Positions 18,842 to 27,985 are shown, counted from the stretch's first letter. The stretch: DNA of 64,000 nucleotides from an uncultured Collinsella sp. (GCA_900550415.1 URSO01000001.1:1-64000), one strand, 5' to 3'. Notes: generated by a model not told the origin, from the letters alone. Translations and numbers: made by a program.

Positions 18842-19405
18842 ATGGTTCCATCGCAGCATTCTGCCCTGAGGGGCGCCTTTGAGTGGATCGTGGTCGTCGC
18901 GATCGCACTGGTCGCCACCTTCTTGATTCGCTCATTTGTGGTCGAACCTTTTGTGGTGCCCACCGGTTCCATGGAGTCCACAATCGAGATCGGCGACCAG
19001 ATCCTGGCGCAAAAGGTGGCGCTCGAGCTCGGGCAGCCCGTCAAACAGGGTGATATCGTGGTGTTCCACAACCCCGATGGCACGTCCGAGCATGACGTGC
19101 TGGTAAAGCGCGTCATCGCCACGGCCGGCCAGACGGTTGACCTGCAGGACGGCAAGGTCGTCGTCGACGGCCAGTTGCTCGATGAGGACTATACGACCGG
19201 CATGAGCTGGCCGCTTTCCGTCCAGGCGCCCGCTGCTCAGGTGAGTTATCCCTACACCGTCCCTGACGACTGTGTGTGGGTGATGGGCGACAACCGCGAG
19301 AACTCTGCTGACTCCCGCTACTTTGGCCCGGTCGACCGCTCCGACTTGATCGCCGTGGCGCTCGTGCGTTACTGGCCGCTCAACCGTATCGGCGCTATCG
19401 ACTAA
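18842..19405 (+). CDS. lepB: Signal peptidase I
   Basis: 187 residues. One N-terminal membrane helix (WIVVVAIALVATFLIRSF) is followed by the catalytic serine in PTGSMEST and the general-base lysine in VLVKRVIA, then the box with MGDNRENSADSRYFG. The enzyme cleaves Sec and Tat signal peptides on the outer face. The ATG lies five bases after GAGGAG; a GTG six bases earlier is less well placed. Confidence 0.95.
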   Translation: MVPSQHSALRGAFEWIVVVAIALVATFLIRSFVVEPFVVPTGSMESTIEIGDQILAQKVALELGQPVKQGDIVVFHNPDGTSEHDVLVKRVIATAGQTVDLQDGKVVVDGQLLDEDYTTGMSWPLSVQAPAAQVSYPYTVPDDCVWVMGDNRENSADSRYFGPVDRSDLIAVALVRYWPLNRIGAID

Positions 19406-19412
19406 AAACCGC

Positions 19413-19418
19413 TATAGT
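19413..19418 (+). promoter_or_regulatory. Possible -10 box of glyQ-glyS
   Basis: TATAGT, with no clear -35 at the expected distance. A start near 19425 would give a leader of about 40 bases, too short for a T-box. The alternative is read-through from lepB. Confidence 0.35.
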
Positions 19419-19464
19419 ACAGTACCTAACCGTGTAATCGTTTCGACGAGGGGATATTAGAGGC

Positions 19465-20376
19465 ATGAACGCTTCATCGCTTTCCTTCCAAGACATCATC
19501 CTGCGCCTCCAGCAGTACTGGGGCGAGCAGGGCTGCGTCATTATGCAGCCCTATGACTCCGAGGTCGGTGCCGGTACCTTCCATACCGCGACCACGCTGC
19601 GCTCGCTCGGTCCCGCCGAGTGGCGCACCTGCTATGCGCAGCCCTGCCGCCGTCCCGCCGACGGCCGCTACGGCGAGAACCCCAACCGCATGCAGCACTA
19701 CTATCAGTTCCAGGTGCTCATCAAGCCCTCGCCGGTCAACGCCCAGGAGCTCTACCTGGGTTCGCTGGCCGCCATTGGCCTGGACCCCAACGACCATGAC
19801 GTCCGCTTTGTCGAGGACGACTGGGAGAGTCCGACGCTCGGCGCCTGGGGCCTTGGCTGGGAGGTCTGGCTCAATGGCATGGAGGTCACGCAGTTTACGT
19901 ACTTCCAGCAAGTGGGCGGCATCGAGGTCGACCCCGTGCCCGTCGAGATCACCTATGGCCTGGAGCGTATCGCCATGTACGCGCAGGGCGTCAACTCGGT
20001 CTATGACCTGGTGTGGAGCTACCTGCCCGACGGCACGCCCATGACCTATGGTGACGTGTTCCTCGAGAACGAGCGCGAGTTCAGCGCTTACAACTTTGAG
20101 GTCGCCAACGTTGAGATGATGCGTCAGAAGTTTGACGACTACGAGGCCGAGTGCCACTCCTGCCTGGAGCGCAAACTACCGCTGCCGGCATACGACTGCG
20201 TCATGAAGTGCAGCCATGCCTTCAACCTGCTCGATGCCCGCGGCGCCCTGTCCGCGGTCGAGCGTGCCAACTACATCTTGCGCGTCCGCGCCGTCGCCAA
20301 GGCGTGCTGCGAGGCCTATATGGCCGAGGTCGCCGGAGTCAACGAGAATGCCGACCAGGAAGGCGAGGTGGCGTAA
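19465..20376 (+). CDS. glyQ: Glycyl-tRNA synthetase alpha subunit
   Basis: 303 residues. The N-terminus [18 protein letters not shown] and the run [17 protein letters not shown] are typical of the class II catalytic alpha chain of the tetrameric enzyme. With GlyS it charges tRNA-Gly. Most Actinobacteria use the single-chain type, so this pair is one of the marks pointing to Coriobacteriia. glyS starts three bases after the stop. Confidence 0.97.
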   Translation: MNASSLSFQDIILRLQQYWGEQGCVIMQPYDSEVGAGTFHTATTLRSLGPAEWRTCYAQPCRRPADGRYGENPNRMQHYYQFQVLIKPSPVNAQELYLGSLAAIGLDPNDHDVRFVEDDWESPTLGAWGLGWEVWLNGMEVTQFTYFQQVGGIEVDPVPVEITYGLERIAMYAQGVNSVYDLVWSYLPDGTPMTYGDVFLENEREFSAYNFEVANVEMMRQKFDDYEAECHSCLERKLPLPAYDCVMKCSHAFNLLDARGALSAVERANYILRVRAVAKACCEAYMAEVAGVNENADQEGEVA

Positions 20377-20379
20377 GCC

Positions 20380-22476
20380 ATGGCAGACGCTAAGGATTTC
20401 CTGTTTGAGATCGGTACGGAGGAAATGCCCTCCGCACCGCTGAACAATGCCGTCAAGCAGCTTGGCACCATGATTGCCAAGGGCCTCGACGAGGCCGGTC
20501 TGGCCCATGGCGAGGTCCGCGTGATCTCGAGCCCGCGTCGTCTGGCTGCGCTCGTGGCCAACGTCGCCACTGCGACCGATGAGGTTCACGAGGTCAAGCG
20601 CGGTCCCGCGGCTAACATTGCCTTCGATGCCGACGGCAACGCCACCAAGGCCGCCCAGGGCTTTGCCCGCAAGTGCGGTGTGGGTGCCGAGGATCTGGTC
20701 CGTCGCGAGGACACCGACGGCCGTGAGTACGTGTTCGCCGAGAAGAACATTCCTTCCGCACCGGCTACCCCGATCCTGACGGCCCTGTGCGAGAAGGCCA
20801 TCGCCGGCCTGCAGTGGCCCAACTACCGCAGCCAGCGCTGGGGTCACGAGCACGCTACGTTTGTACGTCCGGTCCGTTGGATCTGCTGTCTTCTGGGCGA
20901 GGACGTTGTGCCCGTGTCGTTTGCCGACGTGACGAGCGGCAACACCACGCGCGGCCATCGCGTGCTTGGCCCCGGCGACCATGTTGTCGCCAGCCCCGCC
21001 GTCTACGAGCAGGTGCTCGAGGACGCCGGCGTGCTTTCTGCCGAGCGTCGTCGTGAGGCCATCCTTGCCGGCATCGCCGAGGTCGAGGCTGCTCGCCCCG
21101 GCTGCCATGTCGATACGCCCAAGAAGGTCTTTGAGGAGGTCATCAACCTCTGCGAGTGGCCGACGGTGCTCGTCGGTACCTTCGACGAGGAGTTCCTCAA
21201 GGTCCCGCACGAGATTATCTGCGAGTCCATGCTCACCAACCAGCGCTACTTCCCGATCTATGACGGCGAGGGCAAGCTCACGCGTGAGTTCGTGGTCGTT
21301 TCCAACAGCAAGCCCGAGAACGCCGAGCGTGTGATCGACGGCAACGAGCGCGTCGTGCGCGCCCGCCTGGACGACGCCAAGTTCTTCTACGAGGAGGACC
21401 TGAAGATCTCCCTCGACGAGTTCCGCGAGCGTCTGGCCAAGGTCGCCTTCCAGGAGAAGCTCGGCAGCGTGCTCGCCAAGTCCGAGCGTGTTGAGCAGCT
21501 CGCGCTCGCCATTGCCCGTGAGGCCCATCTGGGCGCCCACCTGGCCGCCGACGCCGCTCGCGCCGCTCACCTGTGCAAGGCCGACCTGGTGTCCAACGCC
21601 GTCGTCGAGTTCACGAGCCAACAGGGCGTGATGGGCGGTTATTACGCGACCGCGATGGGGGAGAACGACGAGGTTGCCCACGCCATTCGCGATCATTATC
21701 GTCCCCGCTTTGCCGGCGACGAGCTGCCCGAGGGCACCGCTGGCTGCATCGTGGCCTGCGCCGACAAGCTCGATACCATCGCCGGTATCTTTGCCATCGG
21801 CGAGCCCCCGACTGGCTCCTCCGATCCCTACGCGCTGCGTCGTGCCGCTATCGGTATCATCAACATCCTGCGCGACCGTCTGCCGATCGATCCCACGTCG
21901 CTCATCGACTTTGCGCTCGAGCTCTATAGCGAGCAGGGCATTGAGTTCGACGCCGCCGAGGTCTCGCAGCAGGTTCGTGACTTCTTCCATGGCCGCCTGG
22001 TGAGCATGGCCCGCGACGAAAAGATCCCGGCCGATACCGTTGCCGCTGTCTCCGCGGTGCACATTATCGCCCCGTCCGTCTTCTTCGCCCGCTGCGCCGC
22101 CCTCGACGAGGCCCGCAAAAACGACGCTGAGACGTTCGACAACCTGGCTACCGCCTATGCCCGTGCCGCGCATATCTCGAAGCCCGAGCTGGGTGCGGAG
22201 TACGACCGCGCCCTGATGGGCGAGGCCGAACTCGCGCTCGCCGACGCCTCCGAGGCTGCTCAGACCGCTGTCGATGCCGCCCTTGCTGCCGAGGACTACC
22301 CGGCCGCATTTGCTGTCCTCGCCGCCCTGCGTGCCCCCATCGACCGCTTCTTCGACGAGGTCATGGTCATGGACAAGGACGAGCAGCTTCGCGATAATCG
22401 CCTTAAGCTGCTCAACCGCTTCGAGGCCGTTTTCTCCGGCATCGCCAACATCGGTGAGCTTGCCCGCAAAAAGTAA
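20380..22476 (+). CDS. glyS: Glycyl-tRNA synthetase beta subunit
   Basis: 698 residues, the usual length. It starts with FLFEIGTEEMPSAPLNNAV, the conserved beta-chain start, and has an HD-like middle region and a C-terminal anticodon-binding DALR-like domain. The beta chain binds tRNA and is needed for activity. GGCGAGGTGG before the ATG serves as the ribosome site, inside glyQ. Confidence 0.96.
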   Translation: MADAKDFLFEIGTEEMPSAPLNNAVKQLGTMIAKGLDEAGLAHGEVRVISSPRRLAALVANVATATDEVHEVKRGPAANIAFDADGNATKAAQGFARKCGVGAEDLVRREDTDGREYVFAEKNIPSAPATPILTALCEKAIAGLQWPNYRSQRWGHEHATFVRPVRWICCLLGEDVVPVSFADVTSGNTTRGHRVLGPGDHVVASPAVYEQVLEDAGVLSAERRREAILAGIAEVEAARPGCHVDTPKKVFEEVINLCEWPTVLVGTFDEEFLKVPHEIICESMLTNQRYFPIYDGEGKLTREFVVVSNSKPENAERVIDGNERVVRARLDDAKFFYEEDLKISLDEFRERLAKVAFQEKLGSVLAKSERVEQLALAIAREAHLGAHLAADAARAAHLCKADLVSNAVVEFTSQQGVMGGYYATAMGENDEVAHAIRDHYRPRFAGDELPEGTAGCIVACADKLDTIAGIFAIGEPPTGSSDPYALRRAAIGIINILRDRLPIDPTSLIDFALELYSEQGIEFDAAEVSQQVRDFFHGRLVSMARDEKIPADTVAAVSAVHIIAPSVFFARCAALDEARKNDAETFDNLATAYARAAHISKPELGAEYDRALMGEAELALADASEAAQTAVDAALAAEDYPAAFAVLAALRAPIDRFFDEVMVMDKDEQLRDNRLKLLNRFEAVFSGIANIGELARKK

Positions 22477-22510
22477 GCCAGCCTGCGCATAAGCGCAAAA
22501 GGAGCCCCGC

Positions 22511-23386
22511 ATGGATTGCCCGGTCACCGCTCGTCCCACCGTTATCGTTATCTCCGATTCGCTCGGCGATACCGCTTGTGAGGTGGTGCTTGCGGCGTCC
22601 GGGCAATTTGATGAAGGGGCTTTTCGCGTTTTGCGCCTGCCCAAGGTGACCTCCGTGGAGCAGGTCAAGTCATTTGTGGGGCCGCGCGTCGATGCCGACC
22701 ATCGCGATGTCGCCGTGTTCCATACCATTGTCGATCCGGCGCTTCGCGCCCGCGTGCTCGATTACCTGGGTATGCTGCATATCCGTTCGGTCGACCTGAT
22801 CGGCCCGACGCTTGCCGTGCTGTCGTCGCTCATCGGTGTGCCGCCCAAGTGCGTTGCGGGCGTGATTCACAAGACCGATGACCGCTATTTCCATCGTATC
22901 GAGGCCATGGAGTATTTCGTTGAGCACGATGACGGGCGCGGTTGCGACGATCTGTCGGGTGCCGATATCGTGCTGCTGGGTGTGTCGCGTACATCCAAGA
23001 CGCCGCTGTCGATGTATTTAGCCTATCAGGGCTACAAGGTCGCCAATGTCCCACTGGCGCATGGCATGGAGCCGCCGAAGTCGATTTACGAGGTTGACCC
23101 GATGCGGTTGTTTGGTCTGATCTCGACCGTCGATGTGATTTCCGAAATTCGCGATAGTCGCTTGGGCGATGACTACGCCCGTGCCGTTGCCGGCTCCTAT
23201 GCCGAGCCCGAGAGTGTGCGCAGCGAGCTTGAGGAAGCCCGTGCCCTCATGAAGCGCCTAGGCTGCTTTGTGGTGCGTACCGATGGCAAGGCCATCGAGG
23301 AAAGCGCTGCCGAGATCATTAGCCACTTGGAGGAAATCCAAGATGCCCGTGCCCGCCGCGCCGCCCGCCGAGCCCAGCAAAGCTAG
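22511..23386 (+). CDS. ppsR: Pyruvate, phosphate dikinase regulatory protein (kinase/phosphorylase)
   Basis: 291 residues of the DUF299 family. The N-terminus VIVISDSLGDTACEVV and the nucleotide loop GVSRTSKTP (from G157) are the family hallmarks. This class both phosphorylates, using ADP, and dephosphorylates the regulatory threonine of PPDK. The target gene, with its T-S-H motif, lies 297 bases downstream, which makes PPDK rather than PEP synthase the substrate. The ATG follows AAAGGAGC. Confidence 0.93.
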   Translation: MDCPVTARPTVIVISDSLGDTACEVVLAASGQFDEGAFRVLRLPKVTSVEQVKSFVGPRVDADHRDVAVFHTIVDPALRARVLDYLGMLHIRSVDLIGPTLAVLSSLIGVPPKCVAGVIHKTDDRYFHRIEAMEYFVEHDDGRGCDDLSGADIVLLGVSRTSKTPLSMYLAYQGYKVANVPLAHGMEPPKSIYEVDPMRLFGLISTVDVISEIRDSRLGDDYARAVAGSYAEPESVRSELEEARALMKRLGCFVVRTDGKAIEESAAEIISHLEEIQDARARRAARRAQQS

Positions 23387-23448
23387 CTTATTGGGGTAGC
23401 TAAAAATGCCCGTCTCTAAAAGACTACCTAAAAATAATGCACGATATT

Positions 23449-23561
23449 GGTAAAGCGATTTAGCAATAAACTAGCATTTGACCTGCAAGCATCTTGCATT
23501 GGTATCTTCATAAGGTAACCAACTTTACCTACCGTTTACCGCCATATTTACCACGTTTACC
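23449..23561 (+). repeat. Cluster of TTTACC hexamers upstream of ppdK
   Basis: TTTACC occurs at 23524, 23535, 23547 and 23556, all in the same direction, with spacings of 11, 12 and 9 bases. An inverted copy (GGTAAA) lies at 23449 and GGTAACC at 23514. Spacing near one helix turn suggests several sites for one DNA-binding protein on one DNA face. Confidence 0.6.
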
Positions 23562-23594
23562 AACCCCCGCGCCCTCTGCGCAAGCCCGCCCAAA

Positions 23595-23634
23595 ACCCGC
23601 CGTATAGTACCCTCACGGCTCGCATTCGGCGGGT
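23595..23634 (+). promoter_or_regulatory. Candidate ppdK promoter inside an 8-base inverted repeat
   Basis: TATAGT at 23603-23608 is a plausible -10 box; the -35 position is poor, as in activator-dependent promoters. It lies between ACCCGCCG (23595-23602) and its exact reverse complement CGGCGGGT (23627-23634). The rest of this 297-base gap holds the TTTACC cluster and no gene. Confidence 0.5.
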
Positions 23635-23683
23635 CGATTCGTTACCACGGTCGTGCGCGTAAGTGCATGGAAGGGGAAGTATC

Positions 23684-26434
23684 GTGAGCGATTGCAAGAG
23701 GGTTTACCGTTTTGGAACCGACGCCCAGGGCACCTGTGTCACTGAGGGCGACAAATCCATGAACTTCGTGCTTGGCGGCAAAGGCGCAAACCTTGCCGAG
23801 ATGAGCCGCATCGGTCTGCCGGTTCCCGGTGGCTTTACCATTACCTGCCAGACTTGCGTCGAGTACTCCGGTGCCGGCAATGTGTGGCCCGAGGGCGCAC
23901 TCGATGAGATCGTTGCCGCTGAGGCGGACCTCGAGGCCCGTTGCGGCAAGAAACTCGGCGATGCCTCCGATCCGCTGCTCGTGTCGGTTCGCTCGGGCGC
24001 TCCGTTCTCCATGCCCGGCATGATGGACACGGTCCTCAACCTGGGCCTCAACGACGATTCCGTCCGGGGCCTTATCGCCCAGACGCAAAACCCGCGTTTT
24101 GCCTGGGACAGCTACCGTCGCTTTATCCAGATGTTCTCCAACGTCGTCATGGGCGTCGACGCCGACCTATTCGAGAACGCCCTGACCCAGGCCCGCCTGG
24201 TCGCCGGCGTTCGTGTCGATTCCGAGCTTTCGGCCGAGGACCTGCAGGAGCTCGTCGAGACCTTTAAGGGCATCTTCTCCGAGAACGTCGAGGCGACCCT
24301 GTATCCCGAGCTCGAGGTCGCCGACGGTAAGCCCGTCTTCCCGCACGATCCGGAGCTCCAGCTGCGCCTTGCCATCCAGGCCGTCTTTGGCAGCTGGATG
24401 AACGAGCGCGCCTGCATCTACCGCAAGCAGCACGGCATTTCCGACGAGCTCGGCACCGCCGTCAACGTCCAGGCCATGGCCTTTGGCAACAAGGGCGAGA
24501 CCTCTGCGACCGGCGTCGCCTTTACGCGCAACCCGGCCGACGGCACCAAGGAGTTCTATGGCGACTTTTTGGTGAATGCCCAGGGCGAGGACGTCGTCGC
24601 CGGCATCCGAAACACCGAGCCCATCGCCGACCTCAAGACCACCTCGGGCCTCGAGTCCGCAGGCGAGGAGCTCGAGCGCGTGTTCCTGACGCTCGAGGAT
24701 CATTACCGCGATATGTGCGATATCGAGTTTACCATCGAGCAGGGCAAGCTCTGGATGCTCCAGACCCGCGTGGGCAAGCGCACCGCCACTGCCGCCCTGC
24801 GCATTGCTATCGAAATGGTCGAGGAGGGCCTCATCACCCGCGAGGGGGCTGTGAGCCGCATCGATCCCGCGCAGCTCGACCAGCTCCTGCACCCGCAGTT
24901 CGACGCCTCCAAGAAGTACGAGGCCCTGGCCAGCGGCCTTAACGCCAGCCCTGGTGCCGCCGTGGGCGAGGTCGTGTTCTCGAGTGATGACGCCGTCGCG
25001 CGCGCCAACGAGGGCCACAAGGTCATTCTGGTCCGCTGGGAGACCAACCCCGACGACCTGAAGGGCATGGTCGCCGCCGAGGGCATCCTGACCAGCCACG
25101 GTGGCAAGACGAGCCATGCCGCCGTTATCGCCCGCGGCATGGGTACGCCCTGCGTTTGCGGCGTTGAGCGCTTCCACATTGACGCGGCAGAGAAGGTCGT
25201 GCGCATCGAGGGCAGCGACCGCGTGCTGCGCGAGGGCGATGTCATCTCCATCGACGGCACCCAGGGTATCGTCGTCGACGGCGCGGTTGACCTGGTCTCT
25301 GCAGAGCTCACCGGCGACCTGGACACCATCCTGTCTTGGGCCGATGAGATCCGTTTGGACGAGACCGACGGTCACGCCAACCACGTGCGCGTCAACGCCG
25401 ACAACCCCGAGGATGCCGAGCTCGCGCTCGAGTTTGGCGCCGAGGCCATCGGTCTGTGCCGCACCGAGCACATGTTCCTGGGCGATCGCAAGAACATCAT
25501 CCAGAGCTTTATCCTGTCTGACGATGAGGCCGTGAAGCAGCAGACCCTGGCCGACTTGCTCAAGGTTCAGACCGAGGACTTCCTGGCGATGTTCAAGACC
25601 ATGTCCGGTCGCGATGTGGTCGTCCGCCTGCTCGATCCGCCGCTTCATGAGTTCCTGGATAATCCTCGCGAGCTCGAGGTCGCCATCACCAAGAAGGAGG
25701 CCGCCGGCGCTCCCGAGGAGGAGCTCACTGCCCAGCGCGCCCGCCTGCGTCGCATTGACGGCATGGTCGAGTCCAACCCCATGCTGGGCTTGCGCGGCGT
25801 GCGCCTGTCCGTCGTCTTTGGCGATCTGCCGCTCATGCAGGTTCGCGCCGTCGCCACGGCCGCTGCCCGCCTTATCAAGGAGGGTGTCGACCCGCGCCCC
25901 GAGATCATGGTTCCGCTCGTTTCCATCACGGCCGAGCATGTCCAGACCCGCGAGGTTATCGAGCGCGTGATCGCCGAGGTTTCCGCCGAGGAAGGCGTCG
26001 AGCTCAATATTCCCGTGGGCACGATGCTCGAGCTGCCGCGTGCCTGCATGGTCGCTGACGAGATCGCCCATCATGCCGACTTCTTCTGCTTTGGCACCAA
26101 CGACCTCACCCAGACGACCTTTGGCTTCTCGCGCGATGACGCCGAGGCCAAGTTCATCCCGCTGTACATGCATAAAAAGATCCTGAAAGACAACCCCTTC
26201 GAGACCATCGACGCGGCGGTGCTGGAGCTCGTGCGCTTGGCCGTCGAGAAGGGCCGCGCCACCAATCCCGACATGCACTTTGGCGTGTGCGGCGAGCACG
26301 GCGGCGACCCCAAGTCCATCAAGGGCCTGTTTAACGTGGCCGACGTGGACTACGTGTCCTGCTCGCCCTATCGCGTGCCCCTCGCGCGCCTGGCTGCCGC
26401 TCAGGCCAAGCTCGAGGCCAAGCGTTCCGCCTAA
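23684..26434 (+). CDS. ppdK: Pyruvate, phosphate dikinase
   Basis: 916 residues. Domains in order are the ATP-grasp part (from the KGANLAEMSRIGLPVPGGFT region), the phosphohistidine swivel domain with T476-S-H478 in GGKTSHAAV, and the PEP/pyruvate barrel with catalytic C869 (GVCGEHGG). It interconverts pyruvate + ATP + Pi and PEP + AMP + PPi. T476 is the expected target of the regulatory protein encoded upstream. The GTG start is chosen because AAGGGGAAG precedes it; an earlier in-frame ATG lacks a ribosome site. Confidence 0.97.
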   Translation: MSDCKRVYRFGTDAQGTCVTEGDKSMNFVLGGKGANLAEMSRIGLPVPGGFTITCQTCVEYSGAGNVWPEGALDEIVAAEADLEARCGKKLGDASDPLLVSVRSGAPFSMPGMMDTVLNLGLNDDSVRGLIAQTQNPRFAWDSYRRFIQMFSNVVMGVDADLFENALTQARLVAGVRVDSELSAEDLQELVETFKGIFSENVEATLYPELEVADGKPVFPHDPELQLRLAIQAVFGSWMNERACIYRKQHGISDELGTAVNVQAMAFGNKGETSATGVAFTRNPADGTKEFYGDFLVNAQGEDVVAGIRNTEPIADLKTTSGLESAGEELERVFLTLEDHYRDMCDIEFTIEQGKLWMLQTRVGKRTATAALRIAIEMVEEGLITREGAVSRIDPAQLDQLLHPQFDASKKYEALASGLNASPGAAVGEVVFSSDDAVARANEGHKVILVRWETNPDDLKGMVAAEGILTSHGGKTSHAAVIARGMGTPCVCGVERFHIDAAEKVVRIEGSDRVLREGDVISIDGTQGIVVDGAVDLVSAELTGDLDTILSWADEIRLDETDGHANHVRVNADNPEDAELALEFGAEAIGLCRTEHMFLGDRKNIIQSFILSDDEAVKQQTLADLLKVQTEDFLAMFKTMSGRDVVVRLLDPPLHEFLDNPRELEVAITKKEAAGAPEEELTAQRARLRRIDGMVESNPMLGLRGVRLSVVFGDLPLMQVRAVATAAARLIKEGVDPRPEIMVPLVSITAEHVQTREVIERVIAEVSAEEGVELNIPVGTMLELPRACMVADEIAHHADFFCFGTNDLTQTTFGFSRDDAEAKFIPLYMHKKILKDNPFETIDAAVLELVRLAVEKGRATNPDMHFGVCGEHGGDPKSIKGLFNVADVDYVSCSPYRVPLARLAAAQAKLEAKRSA

Positions 26435-26472
26435 CGTTTTGGGTTTAGACGCCTAGCGTAGCCCCCTTCATG

Positions 26473-26500
26473 CCGCCCGTCTCATTCGTGAGACGGGCGG
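26473..26500 (+). terminator. Hairpin after ppdK
   Basis: A perfect 12-base-pair stem closes a TTCG tetraloop (26485-26488). Only TTATC follows, so the stem is very stable but the T-run is weak. A T-rich stretch (TTTTGTCTTTTTG) comes 15 bases later. Confidence 0.7.
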
Positions 26501-26546
26501 TTATCATGTGCGGGTTTTGTCTTTTTGTCTGCGTGAAAAAATGTTC

Positions 26547-26574
26547 TTGCAGCAGAAACCCGCGCGTGTATACT
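26547..26574 (+). promoter_or_regulatory. Promoter of rplS
   Basis: TTGCAG (26547-26552), 16 bases, then TATACT (26569-26574). Transcription would start near 26581, leaving a leader of about 60 bases. Confidence 0.65.
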
Positions 26575-26595
26575 CGAATACGTTTGTTCAACTAC

Positions 26596-26619
26596 GTGCC
26601 GGCCAAGGTGGTACGGCAC
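26596..26619 (+). promoter_or_regulatory. Hairpin in the rplS leader, possible L19 leader
   Basis: GTGCCG (26596-26601) pairs with CGGCAC (26614-26619) between the promoter and the AAGGA ribosome site. L19 leader motifs are known in several bacterial groups; membership is inferred only from position and one stem. Confidence 0.35.
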
Positions 26620-26643
26620 CTCTAGAAGAGTAAGGAATTGCAC

Positions 26644-26985
26644 ATGGATTACATCCGCGCAATCGAGCGTCAGCAGATCCGCGAGGACATTCCTCAGGTT
26701 CGCGTCGCCGACAACGTCAAGGTTCACTACCGCATTAAGGAAGGCGACCGCGAGCGCATTCAGGTCTTCCAGGGCGACGTCATCCGCATGGCCGGCGCCG
26801 GTGCCCGCGAGACCTTCACCGTCCGCAAGATGTCCTTCGGTGTCGGTGTTGAGCGTACCTTCCCGCTTCACAGCCCCAAGATCGCCAAGCTCGAGGTCGT
26901 TCGTCATGGTCGCGTCCGTCGCGCCAAGCTGTACTACCTCCGCGACAAGGTGGGCAAGGCTGCTCGCATCCCCGAGAAGCGCTAA
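26644..26985 (+). CDS. rplS: 50S ribosomal protein L19
   Basis: 113 residues. [18 protein letters not shown], then [21 protein letters not shown] and a C-terminus [18 protein letters not shown] are standard L19. The ATG is seven bases after AAGGA; a TTG six bases upstream is too close to it. L19 sits at the 30S/50S interface. Usually this gene follows trmD; here it is about 8 kb further on. Confidence 0.97.
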   Translation: MDYIRAIERQQIREDIPQVRVADNVKVHYRIKEGDRERIQVFQGDVIRMAGAGARETFTVRKMSFGVGVERTFPLHSPKIAKLEVVRHGRVRRAKLYYLRDKVGKAARIPEKR

Positions 26986-27000
26986 GAAGATCGCAGCGTC

Positions 27001-27049
27001 TGTCCACTCGTTTGGACACAAGGGTCACCTTCGGGTGGCTCTTCTTTTT
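27001..27049 (+). terminator. Terminator after rplS with two hairpins
   Basis: First TGTCCA/TGGACA (27001-27018), then a 10-pair stem closing a TTCG loop (27020-27029 with 27034-27043) followed by CTTTTT. The second is a clear intrinsic terminator. rnhB starts 30 bases after it. Confidence 0.85.
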
Positions 27050-27078
27050 ATCTGATTTGCATGCAAGGAGGGCCTGGT

Positions 27079-27867
27079 ATGGCCAATATGACGAGCTCGG
27101 TTTCGGCATCGCAGGTTGCCGGAGAGCTGGCGAGCGCAACGTTTGAGGAGATCCCCGCCCTCGTGGAGCATTATCGCGAGGACCCGCGCCAGCAGGTGAT
27201 CAAGGCTTGCGAGCGTGCTCTTAAGCGCCATGCCAAGGAACTTGCCGAGCGCGAGCGCGTCAATGACATGTACGAGCTTATGCATGAGCTTGGCGGCAAT
27301 GGGGTGGTCGTTGGTGTCGACGAGGTGGGTCGCGGATCGGTGGCCGGTCCTTTGACGGTATGCGCCGTCTGCCTTCCTATGGAGCCGCGCGTCTGGGGCA
27401 TCAACGATTCCAAAAAGCTCACGCCGGCGCGCCGCGAGTTGCTCTCAGTGAAGATTGCCGAGGTGGCGACGGCGATCGGTTTTTGCCATATCGCGCCTAA
27501 GGATATCGATGAGATGGGCATGGCCCGTGCTATCCGTACCGCCGTTGCGGGCGCCGTGGCCGATACGGGACTTGAACCCGACTGCGTCCTCATGGATGGC
27601 AACCCCTTGGGCGCCGTTCCTAACGAGCGCGATGTGGTGAAGGGCGATGCCAAGATCGCCTGCATCGCCGCGGCGTCCATCATGGCAAAGGTCACGCGTG
27701 ACGAGATGATGGTCGAGTACGACGCCGAGTACCCCGAGTACCATCTGGCCGAGTCGAAGGGCTATGCGAGCCCCGAGCATATCGAGGCCATTCGCAAACA
27801 TGGACTTTGTCCGCTGCACCGCGTGAGCTTTTGCGGAAACTTTCTGCAGACTGAGCGCCTTTTCTAG
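27079..27867 (+). CDS. rnhB: Ribonuclease HII
   Basis: 262 residues. The catalytic start is D81-E82 in VGVDEVGRGSVAGP, with the further acids in CVLMDGNPLG and VTRDEMM. It cuts RNA in RNA-DNA hybrids and removes single ribonucleotides. About 70 helical residues precede the catalytic core, as in the longer Firmicutes-type enzymes. The ATG is six bases after AAGGAGGG; an earlier in-frame ATG overlaps that site and is rejected. Confidence 0.95.
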   Translation: MANMTSSVSASQVAGELASATFEEIPALVEHYREDPRQQVIKACERALKRHAKELAERERVNDMYELMHELGGNGVVVGVDEVGRGSVAGPLTVCAVCLPMEPRVWGINDSKKLTPARRELLSVKIAEVATAIGFCHIAPKDIDEMGMARAIRTAVAGAVADTGLEPDCVLMDGNPLGAVPNERDVVKGDAKIACIAAASIMAKVTRDEMMVEYDAEYPEYHLAESKGYASPEHIEAIRKHGLCPLHRVSFCGNFLQTERLF

Positions 27868-27916
27868 GCCAATTGTGGAGATGGGGACCTTAAAGGTTCT
27901 ATAAACCTGCTGGTAG

Positions 27917-27958
27917 CGGGCCGTATGCAACACCATTGCTGCGTACGGCCCGTTTTTT
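27917..27958 (+). terminator. Intrinsic terminator after rnhB
   Basis: CGGGCCGTA pairs with TACGGCCCG, extended by four more near-complementary bases, and is followed by six T (27953-27958). It insulates rnhB from the competence operon that starts just downstream. Confidence 0.92.
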
Positions 27959-27965
27959 GACGGCA

Positions 27966-27985
27966 TTTGGTCAGCTTTTGGTTTG
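27966..27985 (+). promoter_or_regulatory. Shared competence-operon element, copy 1
   Basis: TTTGGTCAGCTTTTGGTTTG, identical over 20 bases to the sequence before comEA at 57309-57328. It contains TTTGGT twice with an 11-base period. It begins eight bases after the rnhB terminator and ends 71 bases before the yraN start. No good -10 box lies at normal distance, so an activator or an alternative sigma factor is likely. Confidence 0.7.

Noticed and set aside
19406..19464. T-box riboswitch before glyQ
   Set aside because: Only 59 bases separate lepB from glyQ, too short for a T-box.
20176..22728. 850-codon minus-strand frame opposite glyS
   Set aside because: Same codon-bias effect; glyS on the plus strand has clear family motifs.
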